From contig NC_134974.1 of assembly GCF_965638725.1 (NCBI RefSeq), forward strand, positions 744,001 through 808,000: a stretch of 64,000 nucleotides of DNA. Direction: 5' to 3'. The notes beneath the pieces are model-generated. The model did not search any database. It had not been told where the DNA came from and was given only the letters and a program-made list of their open reading frames with translations. Each line of letters opens with the position of its first letter. Within the stretch, counting starts at the first letter, position 1. Below, piece by piece: positions 11,182 through 22,103 of the stretch. Source of the DNA: Aptenodytes patagonicus (Eukaryota > Chordata > Aves > Sphenisciformes > Spheniscidae). The position numbers were made by a program, and so were the translations under genes.

Positions 11182-12290
11182 GTATACGCCCCTTATTCTG
11201 TACCATCTACGTCACGCCCAGGTCCCCACACTTTCCGATACATTCCAATTAGTCACCACCACTTTTCCTGCCTTTTGATCTATACACGCAGATACCGTTC
11301 CCTTAGCCTGCGGGCCATGCCTCTAAAAATGTTCGTTGAGGTCATTTAGTCCGTGACTTTGGGCTCCATCTGGCAGAATAATCTTTCAGGGCAGGAAAGA
11401 TGGAGATGGTAGGCGGTGTTGGATTGTTTCATGTTGAGGTCAGTGCTGGTTCCATCATCACTGGGCTTTGCTCGGTTTCATCGAACTTCATTCTTCATTA
11501 GCCTGGGTTATTCTTATTGTAATACCATCGGCATGGCATATAATAGCACCTAGCAATTAGCATAATACAATGTAACTCATTGGCTCTTCTCACCCAAACC
11601 CAAATCCCCTTGAGGGACACATCGGGCTTCCCCATCCTTCTGCAATATCCACCAAGTGCACCCAGGTCCTTGAGCAAAAGCAAGCCCACAGATGGGTTTG
11701 CCTTTGCCCGAGGCAGGAATAGCCCAGACTGTCTTCCCCAGCATAGTTTTTACGTGCACTACAGGGACTTTATCCCCTTCTACAGCACATAAAAGTTTTG
11801 ACCGGGCAGGGCCAGCTGGATTGGCAGATCCCCTAGTGTTGACTGACCAGGTGGCCTTTGCGAAACGTGTGTCCCAATGTTTGAACGTCCCGCCACCCAT
11901 TGCTCTCAGTGTAGTCTGTAGCAGTCCGTTGTCTCGTTTGCGTTTCCCGGAGGCTGGTGCGTGATAGGGGATGTGATACACCCACTCCATGCCGTGCTCT
12001 TTGGCCCAGGTGTCTATGAGGTTGTTTTGGAAATGAGTCCCGTTGTCTGACTCAATTCTTTCTGGGGTGCCATGTCGCCACAGGACTTGCTTTTCAAGGC
12101 CCAGGATAGTGTTCCGGGCGGTGGCCCGGGGCACGGGATCTGCTTCCAGCCAGCCGGTGGTTGCCTCCAGCATTGTAAGCACGTGGCACTTGCCTTGGCG
12201 GCATGGCCACTATTGCACGGGTTAGCCATGACTGTGAAACATGCGCTGCAGTCAAGCAAGCCAAGCGGTTAAAGCCCCTCCGGTACGGAG
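10617..12290 (-). mobile_element. Truncated avian ERVL-type retroviral fossil (3' LTR plus integrase remnant)
   Basis: Read on the - strand, a remnant of the pol integrase region (about 11577-12180) is followed by a purine-rich tract and a 3' LTR at 10617-11181 (about 565 bp). The LTR begins TGTCCTGGTTTC and ends CCATAACA, the terminal style of the ERVL-related LTRs common in bird genomes. Integrase resemblance includes a WRHGTPERIESDNGTHF core and a C-terminal segment around a GKTVWAIPASGKG motif. No 5' LTR, gag, protease or reverse transcriptase was recognised, so most of the element is missing. It is broken at several places and is an old fossil. Age could be judged only by comparing the LTR with its family consensus. 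The left end abuts ordinary sequence at 10616; the right end is uncertain. Confidence 0.85.
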
Positions 12291-12729
12291 GACGATGGCT
12301 GAAATAGAAATACGGGGAGGCCTGGCAGGTCGGTTAGATCACGCCCCCACAAACCCGCCATAAGTGGTTTGACACGCCTGCAAAGATGCATCACAAGCAG
12401 ATTCCTTATATACTCTTGCCCCAGCACCAATCCTGAGAGTGGTTGTATGGGGCACCTCAGCCCAGCCATGGGCCCATCACCCAGCCCAGCCCTGCTGCCC
12501 AAAGGTGGCCCCCAAGCTTGGGCCCCTCAGTGCTTCTATTCCAGGGTGGTCTACAAGACAATGCTGAGGCTGTTTCGTTATCTCATCACCAAGGGAAACT
12601 TCACTCCTTTGCAAGGAGTCCTTCTGTCTCCAGCATTCCTGCTTCCAGCAGGTTTAACCCCTTCTTGCAGTTATGCCTCCTTGCCCTCCGTGCCAGATCA
12701 TTCCTCGGTCACAAAATAACACTGCTGAG
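12291..12729. other. Unassigned sequence between the ERVL fossil and the mitochondrial insert
   Basis: No family resemblance could be established for this block. It may be a further degraded part of the same retroviral fossil or unrelated filler. It includes C-rich, low-complexity stretches around 12470-12520. Overlapping open frames on both strands show no domain signature. Confidence 0.35.
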
Positions 12730-13035
12730 CACAAACAATAAGCCTGAGTGGTTTAATGCGATTGGCTTGAAACCAGCATATGAAGGTTCGATTCCTTCCT
12801 TTCTTGTACTTGAACAAAGGCAGGTTCCTCAAAGGTGTGGTATGGGGGTGGGCAGCCGTGGATTCATTCAGTGCTGGTGGTGGTTAGATCTGGTTGTAAG
12901 ACTTTTCGTTTTGATGAGAAGGCTTCTCAGATGATGAATACTAGTATGACTATGGCTGTTACTGAAATTAGTAAGCCAATAGATGATATAGTGTTTCATA
13001 GTGTGTAGGGTAGTCCGAGTACCCTTGTGGTATAC
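12730..13035 (-). pseudogene. NUMT: mitochondrial COX1 3' end and tRNA-Ser(UCN)
   Basis: Read on the - strand under the vertebrate mitochondrial code, about 12798-13035 gives the COX1 C-terminus. The peptide includes a WNTISSIGLLISV stretch, FIIWEAFSSKRKVLQPDL, and [20 protein letters not shown]. In mitochondrial gene order this is followed by tRNA-Ser(UCN), encoded here on the + strand at about 12733-12806 with anticodon loop CTTGAAA and a TTCGATT T-loop. Near 13030 the COX1 similarity breaks after a RYSDYP-like stretch with a small deletion before TLWNT. The sequence cannot be expressed as a protein in the nucleus because TGA/ATA usage is mitochondrial. It is a nuclear copy, not an active gene. 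Confidence 0.9.
12733..12806 (+). pseudogene. Mitochondrial tRNA-Ser(UCN) copy within the NUMT
   Basis: The block TGGCTTGAAACCA forms the anticodon stem-loop (TGA anticodon), and GGTTCGATTCC forms the T arm. It directly abuts the COX1 3' end in the order and orientation of bird mitochondrial DNA. It is a transferred copy; there is no reason to think it works as a nuclear tRNA. Confidence 0.8.
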
Positions 13036-14240
13036 GGCTAAGCGAGCAAGCGTTGTGGGAAGGTTAGCTTCACGACTCTGAATATGACCTAGAAGTGAGC
13101 CTTGGCTCATGTAGAGTTCTAGCCCTAGAACTCGGAAACATATCCTAGCCACCTAACTCTCCAAACCTTCTCTCTCAATCTCGCCAGAGCCCAGCTCCCA
13201 AATGGAAAACGTCCAGCGCCTGCTCCCACACCAAAGGGGCCAGGACTGCAAGCTGTTGCTGGCCCTCACCTTCCCTTGGCAGCCCTTCCACAGCCCCACA
13301 AACACGTGTTCTTGCTCTACCACCTAGCCCTCACCCTGACCCTTGCTCTTGCTAGAGCCTAGGTCCCGCAAAACCCCCCAGGGCACTCTGGACAGAAGCA
13401 GGCGTTGGAAAACCCAGCGAATACCAAGGGGCTCAGTGGAATGCAGCAGGGCCCCACACGGGCATCAGAAAAACCTGGCGAAGCCTCTGGGATACTGTAG
13501 AAAACAGCAGGGCCCTGCCAGTGCGTGGGCAAAGCCGGGGCCCTGCTTCCCTCTAGTTTCACTGGGCCTTTCCAGGGCCCAGTCACCCTCCAGAATTTCC
13601 TTGGGCCTTCACCGAGCTTTTGCCAATGTCCGGGCGGTTCCCTGCTGCACTCGAGAGTGCCCTGGGGCCTTCACCAGGTGAAACGGAGGGTGCAACCAGT
13701 GGCAGCAAAGGTTGGGGTGAGGAAGTGAGGAAGCCTGGCTTGGAAACATTGTTCTGGCAACAAAGGCTCAGTGTTCACTTCAGCATGGCCCAGGATTTCT
13801 CAGCTGTCACCACCACGCTGTTGGGTGGGGTCCAACAACTGGCCGGATCAGGTCCTACAGTGCCACAGGAGCACGGCGCAGCCACAGCCTGTGGACGGCC
13901 GCTGCCTCCCTGCCCAAAGCTCGGGGCAGAAATCAACTACCTCTCACTACTTGCAGGTCCTCATCGTGCCACCACCTCCCCCATAGGAAAAGCACAAATT
14001 GATGCCCAACATGCAGCCACAGCAGCATTTATTTACAGCTGTGAAGAGAAATCTCATACTAGGGCTTGGAGCCGTCAGGAAAGCTGCTGCAAGGCACCAG
14101 GCCTTCTGGGCCCTTCTTTCCCTCTTCCAGTTATTTTATTAATAACGTAGTGATTTATTTTACTGACTGCATGCCCATTAGCTGCTTCTGAAGGCATCCG
14201 GGTGCCTCCAGGACTTCCTGGTAAAAGAAAGGCAGGCTTC
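13036..14240. other. Gene-free stretch with degenerate G/C-rich repeats
   Basis: About 13040-13150 has no clear source, though it adjoins the mitochondrial insert. About 13340-13690 repeats phrases such as gcagggcccc and gggccttcacc at irregular spacing in both orientations, which suggests a decayed minisatellite or satellite-like filler. Overlapping open frames are products of that composition. Nothing gene-like was seen before the SSR2 poly(A) signal at 14256. Confidence 0.4.
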
Positions 14241-14255
14241 TTCCATGGTGTTCAT

Positions 14256-14261
14256 TTTATT
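14256..14261 (-). terminator. SSR2: Likely poly(A) signal of SSR2
   Basis: AATAAA on the - strand about 730 bases after the SSR2 stop codon. Other AATAAA hexamers lie farther on (14028-14033 and near 14135), so the exact end is uncertain. Confidence 0.5.
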
Positions 14262-14987
14262 ACAAAATCCTCAGTACATCAACACACCTCAACCCTTAAC
14301 AGAGCAACCAGAAAGAACAGAAACACAGCAATTAACTGCTCACCAAAATACAACAGGGCTTCCTAGAGAATAAGCATTAACAGAGACCTCCCGTGCCCCA
14401 CCTAGCAAAGCAGCAGCTCTAACAAGCTCTACCAAAAAGGAGGTCTGCTTTTGTCAGTAGATAGAGCTCCTTCCCACAGATGTTTCAGCAAGGTGGGCAG
14501 CACTTGGAGGAGGGGGGGCCCTGAGACTGAACACATTTGAGAAGACTGCAGCAGGCAAAGAGCCATTTGGCTGAATGGAGTCTGCAAGGCAGCACAAATG
14601 CCAGAAACGCTGCAGAGCTGCACCACCCCCCCCCAAACAGGCTCCTCTGGGTATTAACACATTCGTATCACAGATGCACTGGCACTATGGCTGCAACGGA
14701 GCGAGGGGTCCCTGCTCTGAATATGCAGACAAGGAGGTTTGGCTGTGGGGGTTTGGGATTTTTGGTTGGGGGTTTTTTTTTTTTTTCTTGTTTCTTTTTC
14801 AAAATGTAGAAGACAACACATCACTGCCATTGAAGCGACCAATCCCCTCTCGCCGACAGGGCTGCAGCATAGCCCAGGCAGCACTTTGCAGGGGTGACTG
14901 TTGCCAATTCCAACACACCTGCTGTTCAGGGTGGGTTAATGTTTGTCCTTTCCTGAGCTCTGGGGTGCTGGTGGCATTTGGCTTTGC

Positions 14988-16994
<2,007 letters not shown>

Positions 16995-18151
16995 CTAGAA
17001 GCAAAAGAAAATGGAATGTCATTGATAATTTAACTGCAAAAGGAACATGAACAGAAGAACGAAACAAGACAATTCAGGCATTCATGTGTAGTGAGACATG
17101 AACAGCTGTATACTTCACAGCAGTATTGATAAAGGATTATCACAAGCTGGCAGAAAGTTACCCTGGCTCCACACAAGTCTGCAACTCCCCCTGAAATACC
17201 TGTACACTTTCCTGCAAGGATGTTAAGAAGTGGCACAGTGGTGTCCCAGATGGGCAGGCGTGGAAGAAAAGATGACAGTTTTCTCCCTTCTCAAAGCTCT
17301 GGCAAGCATCACTCCCCTTTATCACATCTTAATAATTGGCAAAGGTCTCGGATCACAAAGCCTCTTCTAGTAACTTTCAGAGCAACAGCTTTAGCAATTA
17401 ACGGTTTCACCAGTTTTAGCAATTAACAGTTAATTGCCATTGCAAAGCATGGCAGCTTTCCAGCACTGTCTTACACAACAGGCTTAGTTCTCCCCCCCAT
17501 CAAATTCTGTTCTTCTCAGAAAGTCCTAGCTCCTCACTTCCAACATTTGTTATTCTTTCCTATTTCCAGCCACTGAGGTACTACCAACTTCCTCCAGCGG
17601 CCTTTTGGTCCCCAGAAGTCCCTGCTTCAGGCCACGTGTCCCAGTTTCCCCGAGCCCAGCATCTCTGGAGCTGCCCTGCTGAGAGGGCAAGGAGACCACA
17701 CGGTCATTATATGTGCAACCCATTAGGAAACTTGCTAGTGCTTTTAAATGCAAAAACTGCTCACATGTCAGAGCCTCCACTCTCTATGCCAGAGGACCCT
17801 TCCTTCCCCTCAATACTCCCCTGCTACAGCCTTCACACCAGCATTTCCCCACCCTAGGCTGATCCTACACATCCACACGGCCCAGAAGACCCAAAGGTAA
17901 GCTCAGGGATGTTGCTCCATGCAAAACAAAGAATCGCCCGGTTTCACCGACTGCTGCCTGCAGGACACCCAGACATCAACACTCCAGCAGCAGACCCCGG
18001 CTGGTCCCTCACAAGCCCCTCAAAACCCACGCCCAAACCACCCCCACAGACCCTTCCCAGGATCCCCCCCCCCCCTCCAGAAACCCGGGAACACGCCACC
18101 AAGCTCCTGCCCGCCCCCCGATCCCTCCCCACGAAGCCCCCGGCCCCTCAC

Positions 18152-18290
18152 CGTCCCTGCCCCGCGGCGCCCAACGGAAGGCCGAGTCAGCGCAGAGGCA
18201 GCGGAATCACCTCAGACCGGAATATGGCGCCTCGGCGGCGCCCCGCGGCACGCTGGGAAATGTAGTCTTAGACCGCCTGCCAGCGGGGGA
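18152..18290 (-). promoter_or_regulatory. SSR2: SSR2 5' non-coding exon and promoter with ZNF143-type site
   Basis: A splice donor on the - strand (GGACG|GTGAGG, boundary at 18151/18152) ends a non-coding first exon. Just upstream, at 18252-18265, the - strand reads ACTACATTTCCCAG, the core of the ZNF143/THAP11 (SBS) motif typical of housekeeping promoters. The region is CpG-rich and has no TATA box. The exact start site was not determined. Confidence 0.6.
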
Positions 18291-18909
18291 CACCGCGCCT
18301 GCGCAGAGCGCGCCTCCTGCCGCTGCCCTGCCTCCTGCTTCGGGGCTTCCCTCCGGGGGATGAACGACCTTCCGAGAAGCGTCTGCAAAACAACAGCTTT
18401 TAGCCCAAAAATGCTACTTATAAACCCTCTGGGGGAGAACACAAGAGTACTGCCCCCTGCGTCCTGCCCTACCCCAGGCCCCGCAGCCCCAGGGGAGGGC
18501 CCCAAGCCCCGCGGCGGAGCCGCCCCGAGCACGGCAGGTCCCAGAGCGGCAGGGACACCGGGGTTTTGACAGGCGGCAGGACAGGCTTCCACCTGGAAGG
18601 TGCGGCTGGAGGAAGGCACCTTGCCAGGACTGCTTCCCCTTAGGGAGAAGGGGACGAGCAGCTTGAACTTGTGATTTGGGTTTGCTGGAGGCCCGTTGCT
18701 GAAGTTAGCGCTTTTGGGAGAGAAGACAACAAAGCTGCCAAGCAAGCATGTAACACAGAAACCCAGAAAAAGGCCATACCTCCCCTCCTCCTTTGGCTAC
18801 TGCTCACGGTTTTCTCCATCTGTTCTTGAGGTTGGTGTGATTCTCCTCTTGTCTCCTTGAAGAGCTCCGGGGAAAAGGGGGAAAAAGAAGCGCCCTCCCC
18901 ACTTCGCCT
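18291..18909. other. Spacer between SSR2 promoter and the small membrane ORF
   Basis: GC-rich sequence, probably 3' untranslated sequence of the small - strand ORF and/or upstream SSR2 promoter. A 177-codon open frame on the - strand (18212-18745) is Pro/Gly/Ala-rich, runs into the SSR2 promoter and shows no domain, so it is not annotated as a gene. Confidence 0.35.
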
Positions 18910-19047
18910 TCAGTTAGTGACAAGCATGTAGAGCAGAAGCCCGATGACCACCATGGCTCGGAAGAGCACTTCAATGAGGAGCAGCAGTACGCCTAAGACA
19001 AAGATGGCCAGCAGCTCTGCCCAGCTCACCAGTGCTGCCAACTGCAT
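18910..19047 (-). CDS. Unrecognised 45-residue hydrophobic membrane microprotein (or C-terminal exon)
   Basis: I do not recognise this gene. On the - strand a good acceptor (ctttacag, boundary 19054/19055) is followed in seven bases by ATG and 45 codons to TGA. The peptide starts MQLAALVSWAELLAIFVLGV and continues with a strongly hydrophobic run to a YMLVTN end. Charged residues are only E11, E26 and R30, so residues 12-43 could form one long helix or a short hairpin with R30 at the turn. The start context is weak (T at -3, C at +4), and the frame is open upstream to the acceptor. It could therefore be the last exon of a longer protein whose earlier exons I could not find. It lies between SSR2 and CCT3 on the - strand. 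Against it: it is short, and a hydrophobic peptide can arise by chance. Confidence 0.5.
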   Translation of the reverse strand: MQLAALVSWAELLAIFVLGVLLLLIEVLFRAMVVIGLLLYMLVTN

Positions 19048-19054
19048 AGAGGCT

Positions 19055-19434
19055 CTGTAAAGCGATGAGGGAGAAGAGGATGAGAGCAGGGAGGAGGATC
19101 TGGGTTAAATTCTGCAAACGTCAGGTGGGACACCTCTCCTCGTGCACAGACCCCAAAACTATACCTTCATGTATTCGGGATGCTCTGCTTAACTAACCCC
19201 ACACCAGAGAGGCTCCACCCTTCTGTTTCTGACAGATTAGGAAATGTCCTGACCTCCCTGTTGCAAAACCAGTACCAAAACAGAAAGCCACTGGGCACGA
19301 TTTTTGGCGCTGGAGGAAGCTGTGAGAGGTCACCTGTTCCCGTGTTTCTTAGGCAGTTGCCTGCAGACCTGCGGTGGGAGAGGGGCCACCAGTCCACACC
19401 TCTGCACACATATTCCTACACACACACGCAAACG
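19055..19434. other. Sequence between the small ORF exon and the tandem duplication
   Basis: Probable intron of the small - strand gene, if that gene is spliced. No exon, repeat or RNA gene recognised. Confidence 0.3.
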
Positions 19435-19890
19435 TGGAAACCGTTCACTAGGCGTGCAGGCTGTGAAAGGGCAAACGGAACCGGCTTTGTGCCCTCTTTC
19501 CCTGTAATTAACACGGAACAACTGGACGGGCCTGACAAAGTGCACCGTGACAGAAATACAAATACACCTCAAATACGCCCACAAATACACCTCTCCTGGG
19601 CCCCAGCCGCTGGCTCCATGTACCACCATGTACTCTTTATCGAAGCTCCCCGCTCCCAACCTTTGCCAACAGCTCTCCCCACACCCGCTTTCTTCTCTCC
19701 CTGTTGAAGCACGCAGAGCTTATCCAAGCTGCAGACTATGGAAAAGCATCACAGAGCTCAAATCAATGTTAGCCACCTGCCGCTGAGGCAGCGTAACCAT
19801 GGGCTGGGCTTCTCTCTCTCCCACACCTCAGCAGGGTTTGCTGCAGCGCGGGGATAGACCAGGACCCCATCACACAAACACCGAGAAAAT

Positions 19891-20069
19891 AGAATCATAG
19901 AATCATAGAATCATTGAGGTTGGAAAAGACCTCTAAGATCATCGAGTCCAACCGTCAACCCAACACCCCCATGCCCACTAAACCATGTCCCTCAGCGCCG
20001 CATCTACTCGTCTTTTAAATACCTCCAGGGATGGGGACTCCACCCCTTCCCTGGGCAGCCTCTTCCAAT
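19891..20069 (-). mobile_element. CR1 LINE 3' fragment (copy 1)
   Basis: The + strand reads agaatcatagaatcat and continues to gaggttggaaaagacctc, the reverse complement of the CR1 3' end with its 8-base tail repeat. About 180 bp are kept, 5'-truncated. It belongs to the 896-bp tandem unit. Confidence 0.9.
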
Positions 20070-20786
20070 ACCCATCCTTGGCCTAAGCAGCTTAGAGCTT
20101 TTTACAAAGAAACTTGAATTTCTCTACAAAGCACCTTACTCAAGCAGCAGTCGGCTATCAGGTTAATGCATCCGACCTACTTCTAAACATTTTTCTTCCT
20201 GGCTAACAGTTGGCAGGTCCACGTGAGCTGGAAGAGAGGCGAGTAGCTATGAGAGAGGAAGACAAAAAGCCGTGTTATTTATTGAGCAGAACAATTTGAG
20301 GGGGGAAAAAAAAAAAACCATCAGACAAGCTGGAAACCGTTCACTAGGCGTGCAGGCTGTGAAAGGGCAAACGGAACCGGCTTTGTGCCCTCTTTCCCTG
20401 TAATTAACACGGAACAACTGGACGGGCCTGACAAAGTGCACCGTGACAGAAATACAAATACACCTCAAATACGCCCACAAATACACCTCTCCTGGGCCCC
20501 AGCCGCTGGCTCCATGTACCACCATGTACTCTTTATCGAAGCTCCCCGCTCCCAACCTTTGCCAACAGCTCTCCCCACACCCGCTTTCTTCTCTCCCTGT
20601 TGAAGCACGCAGAGCTTATCCAAGCTGCAGACTATGGAAAAGCATCACAGAGCTCAAATCAATGTTAGCCACCTGCCGCTGAGGCAGCGTAACCATGGGC
20701 TGGGCTTCTCTCTCTCCCACACCTCAGCAGGGTTTGCTGCAGCGCGGGGATAGACCAGGACCCCATCACACAAACACCGAGAAAAT

Positions 20787-20965
20787 AGAATCATAGAATC
20801 ATAGAATCATTGAGGTTGGAAAAGACCTCTAAGATCATCGAGTCCAACCGTCAACCCAACACCCCCATGCCCACTAAACCATGTCCCTCAGCGCCGCATC
20901 TACTCGTCTTTTAAATACCTCCAGGGATGGGGACTCCACCCCTTCCCTGGGCAGCCTCTTCCAAT
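20787..20965 (-). mobile_element. CR1 LINE 3' fragment (copy 2)
   Basis: Same fragment as the one 896 bases to the left, copied with the tandem unit rather than inserted independently. Confidence 0.9.
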
Positions 20966-21349
20966 ACCCATCCTTGGCCTAAGCAGCTTAGAGCTTTTTA
21001 CAAAGAAACTTGAATTTCTCTACAAAGCACCTTACTCAAGCAGCAGTCGGCTATCAGGTTAATGCATCCGACCTACTTCTAAACATTTTTCTTCCTGGCT
21101 AACAGTTGGCAGGTCCACGTGAGCTGGAAGAGAGGCGAGTAGCTATGAGAGAGGAAGACAAAAAGCCGTGTTATTTATTGAGCAGAACAATTTGAGGGGG
21201 GAAAAAAAAAAAACCATCAGACAAGCTGGAAACCGTTCACTAGGCGTGCAGGCTGTGAAAGGGCAAACGGAACCGGCTTTGTGCCCTCTTTCCCTGTAAT
21301 TAACACGGAACAACTGGACGGGCCTGACAAAGTGCACCGTGACAGAAAT

Positions 21350-22103
21350 GGCTGCTGTGGGGATGCCTCACAACCGCAGGCCGAGGAGCTCTGCTCTGAG
21401 AGGACACCAGAGCCTCCGGGGCACTGGGAGGGCCTCAGCTCCCGCCAGGCAGCTCCGCTTCAGGAGCAGCCGGGCCGCGGCGTGGCCGCGGCTGGGGAAG
21501 GCCGCAGGGGACGGCCGCTGCCCCAGGAACTACCGCTCCCAGCATGCCTCGCGGCAGCCTGTCGCTCCCATGGTGCGCCGCGGCGCGGGCGAGACCATAG
21601 CGCAGACAGGAAGGGGGGCGAACGTTGAGGACTTCCCTTCCACGCACGGTTCTCAGAGACCCCGATCCGCCTCCCAGCTCGCCTGCGGAACCGTCTTATT
21701 CCGGCTCCGGTGCCTTCCAGATGCAACGGGGAGCGCGGCAGGGGAGTGTCCCCTACGCGACCGCCCAACGGCTGCTCCTCCGGCCCCTTTGCGTATCTGC
21801 AGTGAGTCCCCCCCCGCACAGTCCATATGCTCGGCGCCGGCAGCCCGCACATGCGCAGTACCGCGCCGCGGCCCCATGCGCTGGGGCGTCTCTTCTCAAC
21901 CGAACCTGCTGTGAGCGACGGGGAGGAGCACCGCCTCCTTATTGGACGCCGGGCCCGCCGGGCGGGGTGGGATTGGTCGTCGCGGGCGGGAGGCGGGGTA
22001 GGGTGCGGCGGCAGGGTGAAGCGGCAGTTCTCCAAGCGGCCGCCTCGCGCTCGCTGTCTCCAGAAGGTTCCGCGCCGGGTCCCGCGCTCGAGCCGCCGCC
22101 GCG
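21350..22103. promoter_or_regulatory. CCT3: CpG island promoter of CCT3, possibly bidirectional
   Basis: CpG-rich sequence between the tandem duplication and the CCT3 ATG. Inverted CCAAT boxes (ATTGG) lie at 21941-21945 and 21972-21976, with a GC box between and after them. An NRF1-like CATGCGCAG lies near 21850. At 21529-21548 there is ACTACCGCTCCCAGCATGCC, close to the ZNF143/THAP11 consensus. A YY1-like GCAGCCATTTC occurs on the - strand near 21350. The gap between CCT3 (+) and the small ORF (-) makes a shared promoter plausible but unproven. Confidence 0.55.

Larger units (their letters stand above)
19435..21349 (+). repeat. Tandem duplication, 896-bp unit, 2.14 copies
   Basis: The block beginning tggaaaccgttcactagg recurs at 19435, 20331 and 21227, exactly 896 bases apart. 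Copy 1 (19435-20330) and copy 2 (20331-21226) look the same wherever I compared them, and short open frames inside recur with identical peptides. The third copy is cut after 123 bases at 21349. Each full unit carries the same CR1 3' fragment and an A-run. Such identity means a very recent duplication or an assembly artefact. Confidence 0.95.

Noticed and set aside
12733-12806. Functional nuclear tRNA gene
   Set aside because: It is a mitochondrial tRNA-Ser(UCN) adjoining COX1 sequence, so it came in with mitochondrial DNA; nuclear A/B box promoters are not preserved as such.
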